Shown here: piece after piece, positions 55,378-63,080 of the stretch
Layout of the letters: each line of letters opens with the position of its first letter
Numbering within the stretch: the stretch's first letter is position 1
NCBI GenBank assembly: GCA_965228445.1
Contig: OZ245813.1
Span: forward strand, 930,001 to 994,000
Length of the DNA: 64,000 bases
Source of the DNA: Thalassobaculum sp965228445
GTDB lineage: Bacteria > Pseudomonadota > Alphaproteobacteria > Thalassobaculales > Thalassobaculaceae
Direction of reading: 5' to 3'
Notes under the pieces: generated by a model
The model's database searches: none
The model's input: the letters and a program-made list of their open reading frames with translations, nothing else
What the model was told of the DNA's origin: nothing
Translations under genes and position numbers: made by a program

Positions 55378-57498
55378 ATGATCGTTCGCGGTCTTTCGTT
55401 CGTCTTCGGCGTCGCCGCGCTGGCCGTCACCGGCATCGCGCAGGCCGCCGCAACCGCGCCGGCGCCCGAGCCGCGACCCGGATCGTCGACGCCGGTCGCC
55501 GTCGGGTCCGTGCCGCTGCCCCAGGCGCGGCCGGCCGGGATAGGCGGGCTGTCCCCATCGGATGCCGCCTGGCGCACCACCCTCGCCTTCGCCGGCGCCG
55601 GAGACTGGGACAAGGCGGCCGCTGTTCGCGGTCGCGGCAAGGATCCGAGCCTGGAGGCCCTGTACCAGTGGACCCGCCTGCGCGACGGCGATCAGCCGAC
55701 CAGTTTCGCGGCGATCGAGCGCTTCCTGCACGATCACCCGGGCTGGCCGGACGAGGCGACGCTGGTCGCCCGCGGCGAGGAACTGATGACCGGCGATGTC
55801 AGCCTGGCCCGGCGGCTCGCCTGGTTCGACAGGCATCCGCCGCGCTCCACCCAGGGCCGGATCGCGCATCTGGAGGCGGTCGCCAAGACCGCCGACGCGG
55901 CGACCGTGCAGGCCCTGGTCCGCGAGACCTGGCGCCATATCGAGCTCGGCAAGCGTGACGAGACCCTGTTCCTGAACCGGTACGGCAAGCATCTGCGCCA
56001 GATCGACCATATCGAGCGGCTGGACGAGATGCTGTGGCGCGGCCATTCGGGTGCCGCCCGCCAGGCGATGGACCACGTGCCCGACGGCTGGCGGAAGCTG
56101 GCCGACGCCCGCCTGCGGCTGCGCTACAAGCAGGCCGGCGTCGACGACGCCATCCGCCGGGTGCCGAAGGATCTGCAGGACGATCCGGGTCTGCATTACG
56201 AGCGGCTGCGCTGGCGTCGCCAGGCCGGCATGGAGATCGGCGCCCGCGAGCTGATGTTCGAGGCTCCGCCCTCGGCCGAATTCGCCGCGCTCTGGTGGCG
56301 CGAGCGGGCCTGGCACATCCGGGAGGCGCTCGACGACGGCAGGATCCAGGACGCCTACCTGCTGGCGGCCTCCCACAACCAGCGCTCCGGCGCCCCCTTC
56401 GCCGATGCCGAATGGCTGGCCGGCTGGATCGCCCTGCGCTTCCTGAACAAGCCGCAGGACGCGCTGCGCCACTTCACCCAGCTTCACGGCAACGTCTCGA
56501 CCCCGATCAGCTCGGGCCGGGCCGCCTACTGGGCCGGCCGCGCCGCCGAGGCCCTGGGCAATCCGGATGCGGCCCGCGAGTGGTACGCCCGGGGCGCGGC
56601 CTTCCAGACCACCTTCTATGGCCAGCTCGCCGCCGCCCGCATCGGGGCGAAGCGGATCGCCCTGCCCGATCCGGCGGCGCCGGACGCCGCGGCGCGGGCC
56701 GCCTTCGCGGCCGATGACGAGGTACGAGCGGCGCGCGCGCTGCTGCGCCTGCGGCTGGACGGGACGGCGCGGCTGTTCCTGCGGCACCTGGCGGTCGCCA
56801 GCGACGACATCGACCGCTCCGCCCTCATCGCCGAGATGGCCGCCGATGCCGGAGAGCTCGGCACGGCCGTGTTCACCGCCCGGCGGGCGGCGACCGGGCG
56901 GATGATCCTGCCGGCCCTGGGCTATCCGCTGCTCGACCCGCTTCCGACCACGGGGCCGGAGCCGGCCTTCGTACACGCGATCATCCGCCAGGAGAGCAGT
57001 TTCGAGACGACGGCGATCAGTCGGGTCGGCGCCCGCGGGCTGATGCAGCTCATGCCCGGAACGGCCGAGATGACCGCCAAGTCGATCGGGCTGGAATACG
57101 ACCTGGGCTCGCTGATCGCCCGACCGGACTACAACGTCCGGCTCGGCAGCACCTACCTGAAGCAGATGGTGGACCGGTTCAACGGCCACTACATCAAGGC
57201 GATCGCCGCCTACAACGCCGGGCCCGGCCGCGTCGTCTCCTGGGTAAGGGCCAACGGCGATCCGAGCGACCCGAGCGTCGATGTGATCGACTGGATCGAG
57301 CGCATCCCGTTCTCGGAGACCCGGAACTACGTCCAGCGGGTGCTGGAAGCGCTCCACGTCTATCGCGAACGCCTCGCCAACCATCACGATCAGGCGACCG
57401 CGCTGGCCGCCCTCTCCCCCAGCGCCCAGAAGGTCTGGTGCGTCTACTCGTGCGGCGTATTGTTGGACAATCAGCAGGCTGCGCTGAAACGCAACTGA
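55378..57498 (+). CDS. slt: Soluble lytic murein transglycosylase (Slt family)
   Basis: The 706-residue protein has a signal peptide (MIVRGLSFVFGVAALAVTG, about 1-25), a long superhelical region of TPR-like helices (about 60-500) and a C-terminal lysozyme-like SLT domain. The catalytic Glu539 lies in IIRQESSFETTAIS, followed by GARGLMQLMPGTAEMTA and AIAAYNAGPGRV. It cleaves peptidoglycan glycan strands in the periplasm to form 1,6-anhydro ends. The ATG is preceded by GGAGAAGAGCT. It is followed at 10 bp by a haloacid dehalogenase gene. Confidence 0.94.
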   Translation: MIVRGLSFVFGVAALAVTGIAQAAATAPAPEPRPGSSTPVAVGSVPLPQARPAGIGGLSPSDAAWRTTLAFAGAGDWDKAAAVRGRGKDPSLEALYQWTRLRDGDQPTSFAAIERFLHDHPGWPDEATLVARGEELMTGDVSLARRLAWFDRHPPRSTQGRIAHLEAVAKTADAATVQALVRETWRHIELGKRDETLFLNRYGKHLRQIDHIERLDEMLWRGHSGAARQAMDHVPDGWRKLADARLRLRYKQAGVDDAIRRVPKDLQDDPGLHYERLRWRRQAGMEIGARELMFEAPPSAEFAALWWRERAWHIREALDDGRIQDAYLLAASHNQRSGAPFADAEWLAGWIALRFLNKPQDALRHFTQLHGNVSTPISSGRAAYWAGRAAEALGNPDAAREWYARGAAFQTTFYGQLAAARIGAKRIALPDPAAPDAAARAAFAADDEVRAARALLRLRLDGTARLFLRHLAVASDDIDRSALIAEMAADAGELGTAVFTARRAATGRMILPALGYPLLDPLPTTGPEPAFVHAIIRQESSFETTAISRVGARGLMQLMPGTAEMTAKSIGLEYDLGSLIARPDYNVRLGSTYLKQMVDRFNGHYIKAIAAYNAGPGRVVSWVRANGDPSDPSVDVIDWIERIPFSETRNYVQRVLEALHVYRERLANHHDQATALAALSPSAQKVWCVYSCGVLLDNQQAALKRN

Positions 57499-57508
57499 GG
57501 GGGGCGAC

Positions 57509-58219
57509 ATGACCGACCGGTTCGAGGGTATCGAGGCCTGCGTCTTCGATGCCTATGGCACGCTGTTCGACGTCCATTCCGCCGTCGCACGCTGCCGCGA
57601 GGATTTCGGCCTCGAGGTCGAGCCGGCGCAGGTCATGTCCGACACCTGGCGGACCAAGCAGCTCAGCTATTCGTGGCTGCGCAGCCTGATGGGGCCGCAG
57701 CATTACGTGCCGTTCTGGGACGTCACCGGCCATGCGCTGGATTTCGCGCTGGAGACCGCGTTCCCCGGCGGCCCGCCGACCGGGCTGCGTCAGGCGCTGA
57801 TGGACAGCTACCGGACCCTGGACACCTATCCGGAGGTGCTCGACGTCCTGCGGACGCTCAAGGCCGGCGGGATGAAGACGGCGATCCTGTCCAACGGGTC
57901 GCCGGACATGCTGGACAGCGTGTGCGTCAGCACCGGTTGCGCGGATCTGCTGGACGCGGTGCTGTCGGTCGACGAACTCGGCGTGTTCAAGCCGGACCCG
58001 CGGGTCTACCAGCTCGCCATGGCCGGGCTCGGCGTGTCCGATCCGGCGGCGATCAGTTTCCAGTCCTCCAATGCCTGGGACGCGGCGGCGGCCTCTGCCT
58101 TCGGCTTCCGCGTTGCCTGGTGCAACCGCTTCGGCCAGGCCCGCGAGCGGCTGCCCGGCACGCCGGACATCGAGCTGAAGACCTTGGAGCCGCTGCCCGG
58201 CATCGTCGGTCTGGGCTGA
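57509..58219 (+). CDS. Haloacid dehalogenase, type II
   Basis: The 236-residue HAD-superfamily enzyme has the nucleophile Asp14 in CVFDAYGTLFD, LSNGSPDML (motif II), FKPDPRVYQLA (motif III Lys) and FQSSNAWDAAAASAFGFR (motif IV). This arrangement is that of L-2-haloacid dehalogenases, which convert 2-haloalkanoates to D-2-hydroxyacids; other small substrates are possible. It begins 10 bp after slt with GAGGGGGG upstream and lies 12 bp ahead of the alpha/beta hydrolase gene, so the three genes are probably co-transcribed. Confidence 0.9.
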   Translation: MTDRFEGIEACVFDAYGTLFDVHSAVARCREDFGLEVEPAQVMSDTWRTKQLSYSWLRSLMGPQHYVPFWDVTGHALDFALETAFPGGPPTGLRQALMDSYRTLDTYPEVLDVLRTLKAGGMKTAILSNGSPDMLDSVCVSTGCADLLDAVLSVDELGVFKPDPRVYQLAMAGLGVSDPAAISFQSSNAWDAAAASAFGFRVAWCNRFGQARERLPGTPDIELKTLEPLPGIVGLG

Positions 58220-58231
58220 CAGGGACCGGCG

Positions 58232-59080
58232 ATGGTCGACTGCCGGGAGCGTTACGTCACCAGCCGGTCGGGGGCGCGGCTGTTCACCGCCGACTGGGGC
58301 GACCCGCTGGATCCGCGGGTGCCGGTCCTGGGCCTGCCGGGATATGCCCGGTCCACCAAGGATTTCGCGCATATCGCCGAGCGCATCGCCCCGCGGCGGC
58401 TGGTCAGCCTGGATTATCGCGGCCGGGGCCGCTCCGACTACGCCGAGGACCCTTCCGACTACGCGCCGCCGAAGATGGTCGACGACGTGCGCGCGGCGAT
58501 GGTGGCGCTGGGCCTGCATCGGGTGGTGGCGATCGGCACCTCCTTCGGTGGCCTGATGGCCATGGCGCTGGCGGTGATCGCGCCCGGCTGCCTGAAAGCC
58601 GTCGTCCTCAACGACATCGGCGCCGACATTCCCGACGGCGGCGGCGAGTTCCTCATCGAGGTCATGGGCCGCGAGCGCCGGCCGGCCGACTGGGCGGCGG
58701 CGGCGGCGGAGATGCGTCGGATCCTGCCCGATCTGTCCTTCACCACCGAGGAGGAGTGGATCGCCTTCGCCAGGACAACCTATCGCGAGGAGCCGGACGG
58801 CAGCCTGCGCCAGGACTGGGATCCGGCGATCGTGAAGCCGCTGGCCGGGGACGAGGCGAAGGACGCCGATCTCTGGGCGCTGTTCGGCGCTCTGACGGCC
58901 AAGCCGGTGCTGCTGGTGCGCGGCGGCCGGTCGATCGTCCTGACGGCGGAGACGGCGGCGGAGATGGCGCGCCGGCACCCGGCGATGGAGACGGTGACCC
59001 TACCGGAAGTCGGCCACGCGCCGATCCTGAACGAGCCGCCGGCGCGCGAGGCGCTGGAGCGGTTTCTGGCAAGGTATTAG
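58232..59080 (+). CDS. Alpha/beta hydrolase
   Basis: The 282-residue protein has the nucleophile elbow GTSFGGLMA with Ser104, an oxyanion/early motif GLPGYARSTKDF, SLDYRGRGRSDYAED and the catalytic-His region PEVGHAPILNEP near the C terminus. It belongs to the broad epoxide-hydrolase/esterase-like group; substrate unknown. It follows the dehalogenase gene by 12 bp. A repeat region separates it from the convergent acyl-CoA operon. Confidence 0.87.
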   Translation: MVDCRERYVTSRSGARLFTADWGDPLDPRVPVLGLPGYARSTKDFAHIAERIAPRRLVSLDYRGRGRSDYAEDPSDYAPPKMVDDVRAAMVALGLHRVVAIGTSFGGLMAMALAVIAPGCLKAVVLNDIGADIPDGGGEFLIEVMGRERRPADWAAAAAEMRRILPDLSFTTEEEWIAFARTTYREEPDGSLRQDWDPAIVKPLAGDEAKDADLWALFGALTAKPVLLVRGGRSIVLTAETAAEMARRHPAMETVTLPEVGHAPILNEPPAREALERFLARY

Positions 59081-59091
59081 GGCTCCACTTC

Positions 59092-59204
59092 GTCTTCCCG
59101 GCCTTGCGCCGGGATCGAGGAAAGGTGCCGCTGGAACGCCAGGGATCCGAAACCGACCGCTCCGGCACGCGGCGGGCTGGGTCCCGGGGCGGGCCCGGGA
59201 AGAC
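59092..59204. repeat. Palindromic repeat, GTCTTCCCGG type
   Basis: GTCTTCCCGG (59092-59101) mirrors CCGGGAAGAC (59195-59204), with GC-rich internal hairpins. It resembles the GTCATCCCGG module at 42630-42737 and likewise lies beside a CCTTCGACACG-type repeat. Confidence 0.65.
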
Positions 59205-59233
59205 CGGAACTTGTCTAGGAAGTCTGTCGGCCG

Positions 59234-59290
59234 CCCTTCGACACGTCGCCCCGAGCAGCCCCCGGATCCAATCCGGGGCGAGTCGAAGGG
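59234..59290. repeat. Palindromic repeat, CCTTCGACACG type
   Basis: CCCTTCGACACG (59234-59245) mirrors CGAGTCGAAGGG (59279-59290) with one mismatch, enclosing a CCCCGGATCC...ATCCGGGG hairpin. It is the third copy of this family in the window and ends 10 bp from the stop of the MDR gene. Confidence 0.75.
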
Positions 59291-59299
59291 TCGGCGGCT

Positions 59300-60286
59300 T
59301 CACATCTCCAGCACCACCTTGCCCACCACCTTACGGTCGGAGATCACCGCCATGGCCTCGGCCATCTGCTCCAGCGGGAAGGTCGCCATCACGTTGGCGG
59401 ACAGCCTGCCCTCTGCATGCAGGCGGAAGATCTCGGCCTGGGCCTCGGCCATGCGCTCGGGCGTGCGGTCGCGGTAGTCCGACCATTGCAGGCCGGTGAC
59501 CGCGATGTTCTTCACCAGCAGATAGTTCGCCTTGATCACCGGAATGCGCCCGGCCGCGAAGCCGACCACGACCATGCGGCCGCACCAGGCCAGCGCCCGC
59601 ATCGCCGCGTCGAACGGGTCACCGCCCAGCGGATCGATGCAGACATCCGCGCCCTGGCCGCCGGTCGCCGCATGGACCTGGTCGCGCAGCCCGTCGCGCA
59701 GGTTCTCCACCGACAGGTCGATGATGTGATCGGCCCCGGCCTGACGCGCGGCGTCGGCCTTGGACATCGTGGAGACACCCGCCAGCGCGGTGCCGCCCAG
59801 CGCCTTCACCAGTTGGATCGCCGCCATGCCGACCCCGCCGGTGGCGCCGAGGACCAGCACGGTCTCGCCGGGCTTGAACCCGCCGCGGTCGAGCAGCGCG
59901 AACCAGGCGGTCTGATAGACCAGCCCCATCGCGGCGGCGCCGGTGAAGGCCATGCCGTCGGGCATGGCGAAGCATTGTTCGACCCCGGCCACCACATGCT
60001 CGGCGAAGGCGCCGTATTCCATCTGCGCCATTACCCGGTCGCCCGGCTTCCAGGCGGTCACGCCGTCGCCGACCGCGGTGATCTCGCCGGCCAGTTCCTT
60101 GCCGGGGATGAACGGCAGCGGCGGCTTGACCTGGTACTTGCCCTCGACCACCAGCAGGTCCGGATAGTTCACCCCGGCCGCCCGGGTGCGGATCGCCACC
60201 TGGTCCGGCCCCGGCACGGGCGACGGCATGTCCTTGACCACCGCCGTCTGCGGGGCGCCGAACGCCTCCATCATCACTGCGCGCAT
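59300..60286 (-). CDS. NADPH:quinone oxidoreductase-like MDR protein
   Basis: The 328-residue medium-chain dehydrogenase/reductase lacks the zinc cysteines of alcohol dehydrogenases and has the quinone-oxidoreductase pattern: VNYPDLLVVEGKYQVKPPLP, GKELAGEITAVGDGV, the NADPH-binding GATGGVGMAAIQLVKALGG (about 151-169) and DVCIDPLGGDPFDAAMRAL. It probably reduces quinones or enoyl compounds with NADPH. It is the last gene of the acyl-CoA operon, 4 bp after the CoA-transferase gene. Confidence 0.9.
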   Translation of the reverse strand: MRAVMMEAFGAPQTAVVKDMPSPVPGPDQVAIRTRAAGVNYPDLLVVEGKYQVKPPLPFIPGKELAGEITAVGDGVTAWKPGDRVMAQMEYGAFAEHVVAGVEQCFAMPDGMAFTGAAAMGLVYQTAWFALLDRGGFKPGETVLVLGATGGVGMAAIQLVKALGGTALAGVSTMSKADAARQAGADHIIDLSVENLRDGLRDQVHAATGGQGADVCIDPLGGDPFDAAMRALAWCGRMVVVGFAAGRIPVIKANYLLVKNIAVTGLQWSDYRDRTPERMAEAQAEIFRLHAEGRLSANVMATFPLEQMAEAMAVISDRKVVGKVVLEM

Positions 60287-60290
60287 GGGA

Positions 60291-61433
60291 CTAGTCCTTC
60301 AATAGATCGGCATTGGCGTCCCCCAGGGCCGGGAACGACTGTCCCCCCTCGGGATCGCGGTAGATCGGGGCGATCGGCGGCGGCAGCGGGGTCATCGACG
60401 TGTCGCCGGCCTGCATGGTGCCGGCGAACAGGCCGCGCTGCTGGAAGTGCGGGTCCTCGGCGGCTTCCGAGAGCGACTTCACCAGGGTGACGCAGGCATC
60501 GATGCCGTCGAAGGCCACTAGCCAGTCGGCGCTGGTCCGAGAGGCGATGATCGCGCGGACCTCCTGGGTCGTGGCCTTCGGATCCTTCGCGTCGTCGCGC
60601 AGGGCCGGGGCGAGGTTGATCACCTCGCAGAAATTGGCCCAGAACTTCGGTTCCAGCGGCGCGCAGGCGAGCCACCGGCCGTCGGCGCAGCGATAGACCT
60701 GGTAGCGCGGCGTGCCGCCTGTGACCAGTTCCCCGCCCGGCTTCGGGTCGCCCTTGCCGGCCGCCCGCTCGCCCAGCGCCCAGTAGCCCCAGGCGAAGAG
60801 GTTGTCGCCCATCGCCACGTCCAGATAGGCGCCCTCGCCGGTCTTCTCCGCCTCGCGCAGGGCCAGCAGGATGGAGATCACAGCCGGCATGGTGCCGCCG
60901 CCGATATCCGCCACCAGCACCGGCGGCAGGACCGGATCGCCCCGGCTGTCGGCGCCCAGGTTCAGCATGCCGGTCTCCGACATGTAGTTCAGATCATGGG
61001 CGGCGAGCTTCGCTTTCGGGCCGGTCTGCCCGAAACCGGTGATCGAGCAGTAGACGATGGCCGGGTTCAGCGCCTTGACCGTCTCGTAACCCAGGCCCAA
61101 CCGGTCCATCACGCCCGGCCGGAACTGTTCCACGAGCACGTCGGCATCCTTGATCAGGTCCTTCACCCGCGCGACCGCCGCCGGATCCTTCAGGTCGACG
61201 GCGAGCGAGCGCTTGCCCCGGTTCAGCAGGGCGAAATTGACGCCGCTGTCCTGCGTCACCATCGGTGGATAGGCCCGCATGTCCTCGCCGCTGCCGGGCC
61301 GTTCCAGCTTGATCACCTCGGCCCCGGCCTCGGCCAGGATCAGGGTCGCCATCGGTCCGGGCAGCAGGGTCGAGAAGTCGATCACCCGCACCCCGGCCAG
61401 CGGCTTTCGCGGCTTCTGCGGCATGGGCGCCAT
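60291..61433 (-). CDS. CaiB/BaiF family CoA-transferase (racemase-like)
   Basis: The 380-residue protein starts LAGVRVIDFSTLLPGPMATL and contains LNRGKRSLAVDLKDP, VLVEQFRPGVMDRLGLG and VADIGGGTMPAVISIL with the catalytic-Asp region. This variant resembles alpha-methylacyl-CoA racemase as well as class III CoA-transferases, so either activity is possible. The ATG at 61433 shares its A with the TGA stop of the preceding gene (TGATG), showing coupling. It is upstream of the MDR gene. A second, distinct member of the family lies at 31.6-32.8 kb. Confidence 0.91.
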   Translation of the reverse strand: MAPMPQKPRKPLAGVRVIDFSTLLPGPMATLILAEAGAEVIKLERPGSGEDMRAYPPMVTQDSGVNFALLNRGKRSLAVDLKDPAAVARVKDLIKDADVLVEQFRPGVMDRLGLGYETVKALNPAIVYCSITGFGQTGPKAKLAAHDLNYMSETGMLNLGADSRGDPVLPPVLVADIGGGTMPAVISILLALREAEKTGEGAYLDVAMGDNLFAWGYWALGERAAGKGDPKPGGELVTGGTPRYQVYRCADGRWLACAPLEPKFWANFCEVINLAPALRDDAKDPKATTQEVRAIIASRTSADWLVAFDGIDACVTLVKSLSEAAEDPHFQQRGLFAGTMQAGDTSMTPLPPPIAPIYRDPEGGQSFPALGDANADLLKD

Positions 61434-62083
61434 CAGGAGATCCCCCGCTGCGCCCGCTTCTTCGCCACCCGCGCCCGGCGCGCCGGGGCGTAGTGCTTGG
61501 TGCCGTAGACCTCGAACAGCGCCTGGGTGACGTCGTGGTGGTGGTGCAGGCCGGTCCGCTCCAGCAGCTCGATCGGGCCTTCGGGATAGCCCAGGCCCAG
61601 CTTCACGGTGAGATCCATGTCGTCGGCGGTTGCGAGCCCCTCGTCCAGCTTGGCCAGCGCCTCGTTGTAGTAGGGCCGGATGAGGCGATCGAGGATGCGG
61701 CCGGCGAAGTCGAAGCATTCGGAGACCTGCAGCCCGGCGCCCTCCAGCACCATCCGCGCAGCCTCCAGGGCGGCCGGATCGGTATGCGGCTGGCGCACCA
61801 GCTCGACCAGGTCGGAGGGTGCCCCGTCGCCGACGCGGAAGCGGGCGAAGCCGATGGTGTTGGAACCCTCCTCGCCCCGGCTCTCCCCGGTCACCTCGCC
61901 TAGGGTCTCGGTGGTGAGCTCGACCAGGATGGCGGTGCGCGACGGGTCTTCCTGCCACGCGGTGATGGCCCCGGAGCCGATATAGGCGACGACCTCGCCC
62001 TCCCCGCCGGCGCCGGCCAGGAAGGGGTGGTCCTCGGGGAACGACCGGCTGTCGCCGGTATCGACGATCGAATAGCTGACCAT
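61433..62083 (-). CDS. 3-hydroxyacyl-CoA dehydrogenase C-terminal-domain protein
   Basis: This 216-residue protein lacks the NAD-binding Rossmann domain. Residues about 95-200 match the 3HCDH C-terminal helical domain: FDFAGRILDRLIRPYYNEAL, MDLTVKLGLGYPEGPIELLE and DVTQALFEVYGTKHYAP. The N-terminal half (VVAYIGSGAITAWQEDPSR, VELTTETLGE) is of a type unknown to me. It follows the full-length dehydrogenase gene by 3 bp and may associate with it or act as a separate binding module. Confidence 0.82.
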   Translation of the reverse strand: MVSYSIVDTGDSRSFPEDHPFLAGAGGEGEVVAYIGSGAITAWQEDPSRTAILVELTTETLGEVTGESRGEEGSNTIGFARFRVGDGAPSDLVELVRQPHTDPAALEAARMVLEGAGLQVSECFDFAGRILDRLIRPYYNEALAKLDEGLATADDMDLTVKLGLGYPEGPIELLERTGLHHHHDVTQALFEVYGTKHYAPARRARVAKKRAQRGIS

Positions 62084-62086
62084 GGC

Positions 62087-62962
62087 TCAGGCCCCGTACA
62101 TCTTGTCGCTGTCATAGGTGAAGAAGCCGCGCCCGGACTTGCGCCCGAGATGGCCCGCCGCGACCATCCGGTGGAGCAGCGGCGGAGCGGCGCAGCGCGG
62201 GTCGTGGGTGACGCCGTAGAACGCGTCGCAGAGCAGCACCTGGGTGTCGAGCCCGATCAGGTCGAGCAGCTCGCACGGCCCCATCTTGTAGCCCAGCCCG
62301 GCCTTGATCGCCCGGTCGATATCGGCCGGCTCGGCCACGCCCGCCTCGATCAGGCGGATGACGTCGTTGTTAAACGGCACCAGGAAGTAGTTGAGGATGA
62401 AGCCCGGCGCGTCCTTGGTCTTCACCGGCTTCTGCCCCAGCGCCTCGCAGAACGCCCAGGCGGCGGCGAAGGTGGTGTCCGAGGTGTTCAGCCCCGGCGA
62501 CATCTCCACCAGCTTCATGAGCTGGGCCGGCAGACAGAAATGCATGCCCACCACCCGGTCCTCGCGGCCGCAGCCCGACGCGATCTGGGTGATCGACAGG
62601 GTGGAGGTGTTGGAGGCGAACAGGGTGTGCTCCGGGCAGACCTTGTTGAGCTTGGCGAACAGCTCCTGCTTGACGGCCAGGTTCTCGAACACCGCCTCGA
62701 TGACGATGTCGCACTCGGCGAGGCCGTCCAGTTTGTCGGTGGTCTTGTAGGCGGCCAGGGCGGCATCGACCTGCTCCTGGGTCAGCTTGCCGCGCTCCAC
62801 CGATTTGGCGAGGAAGGCCGCCGTCTGGCCCCTGGCCCGCTCCAGCGCCTTGGTGTTGGTGTCGTATAGCACGGTGCGGTACCCGGCGCGGGCCGCCACG
62901 ATGGCGATCCCCGCCCCCATGGTCCCCGCCCCGCACACGCCGACGGTCTGGATGGTTGTCAT
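62087..62962 (-). CDS. hbdA: 3-hydroxybutyryl-CoA dehydrogenase
   Basis: The 291-residue enzyme has the NAD-binding Rossmann motif VCGAGTMGAGIAIVAARAG (about 9-27), LFASNTSTLSITQIA, MHFCLPAQLMKLVEMSPG and DAPGFILNYFLVPF, then the C-terminal dimerisation domain with GLGYKMGPCELLDLIGLD. The catalytic His is in GMHFCLPA (Cys-Leu replaces the more frequent FNP sequence). It oxidises (S)-3-hydroxyacyl-CoA with NAD. It is the second gene of the operon, 118 bp after the acyl-CoA dehydrogenase gene. Confidence 0.92.
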   Translation of the reverse strand: MTTIQTVGVCGAGTMGAGIAIVAARAGYRTVLYDTNTKALERARGQTAAFLAKSVERGKLTQEQVDAALAAYKTTDKLDGLAECDIVIEAVFENLAVKQELFAKLNKVCPEHTLFASNTSTLSITQIASGCGREDRVVGMHFCLPAQLMKLVEMSPGLNTSDTTFAAAWAFCEALGQKPVKTKDAPGFILNYFLVPFNNDVIRLIEAGVAEPADIDRAIKAGLGYKMGPCELLDLIGLDTQVLLCDAFYGVTHDPRCAAPPLLHRMVAAGHLGRKSGRGFFTYDSDKMYGA

Positions 62963-62988
62963 GCGAACCTCTCGATCTTCAATCTGTC

Positions 62989-63060
62989 CGTCATCCTGAC
63001 GAAAGTCAGGATCGAGGCTGTGGCGCCGGAATCATGATCCTGACTTGCGTCAGGATGACG
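62989..63060. repeat. Palindromic repeat CGTCATCCTGAC/GTCAGGATGACG
   Basis: CGTCATCCTGAC (62989-63000) mirrors GTCAGGATGACG (63049-63060), with inner arms GAAAGTCAGGATC and GATCCTGACTTGC. The outer GTCATCC/GGATGAC ends recall the repeat at 42630-42737. It lies inside the acyl-CoA operon, between the first and second genes. Confidence 0.8.
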
Positions 63061-63080
63061 GCGGGGCTTCTGCGAGACCC

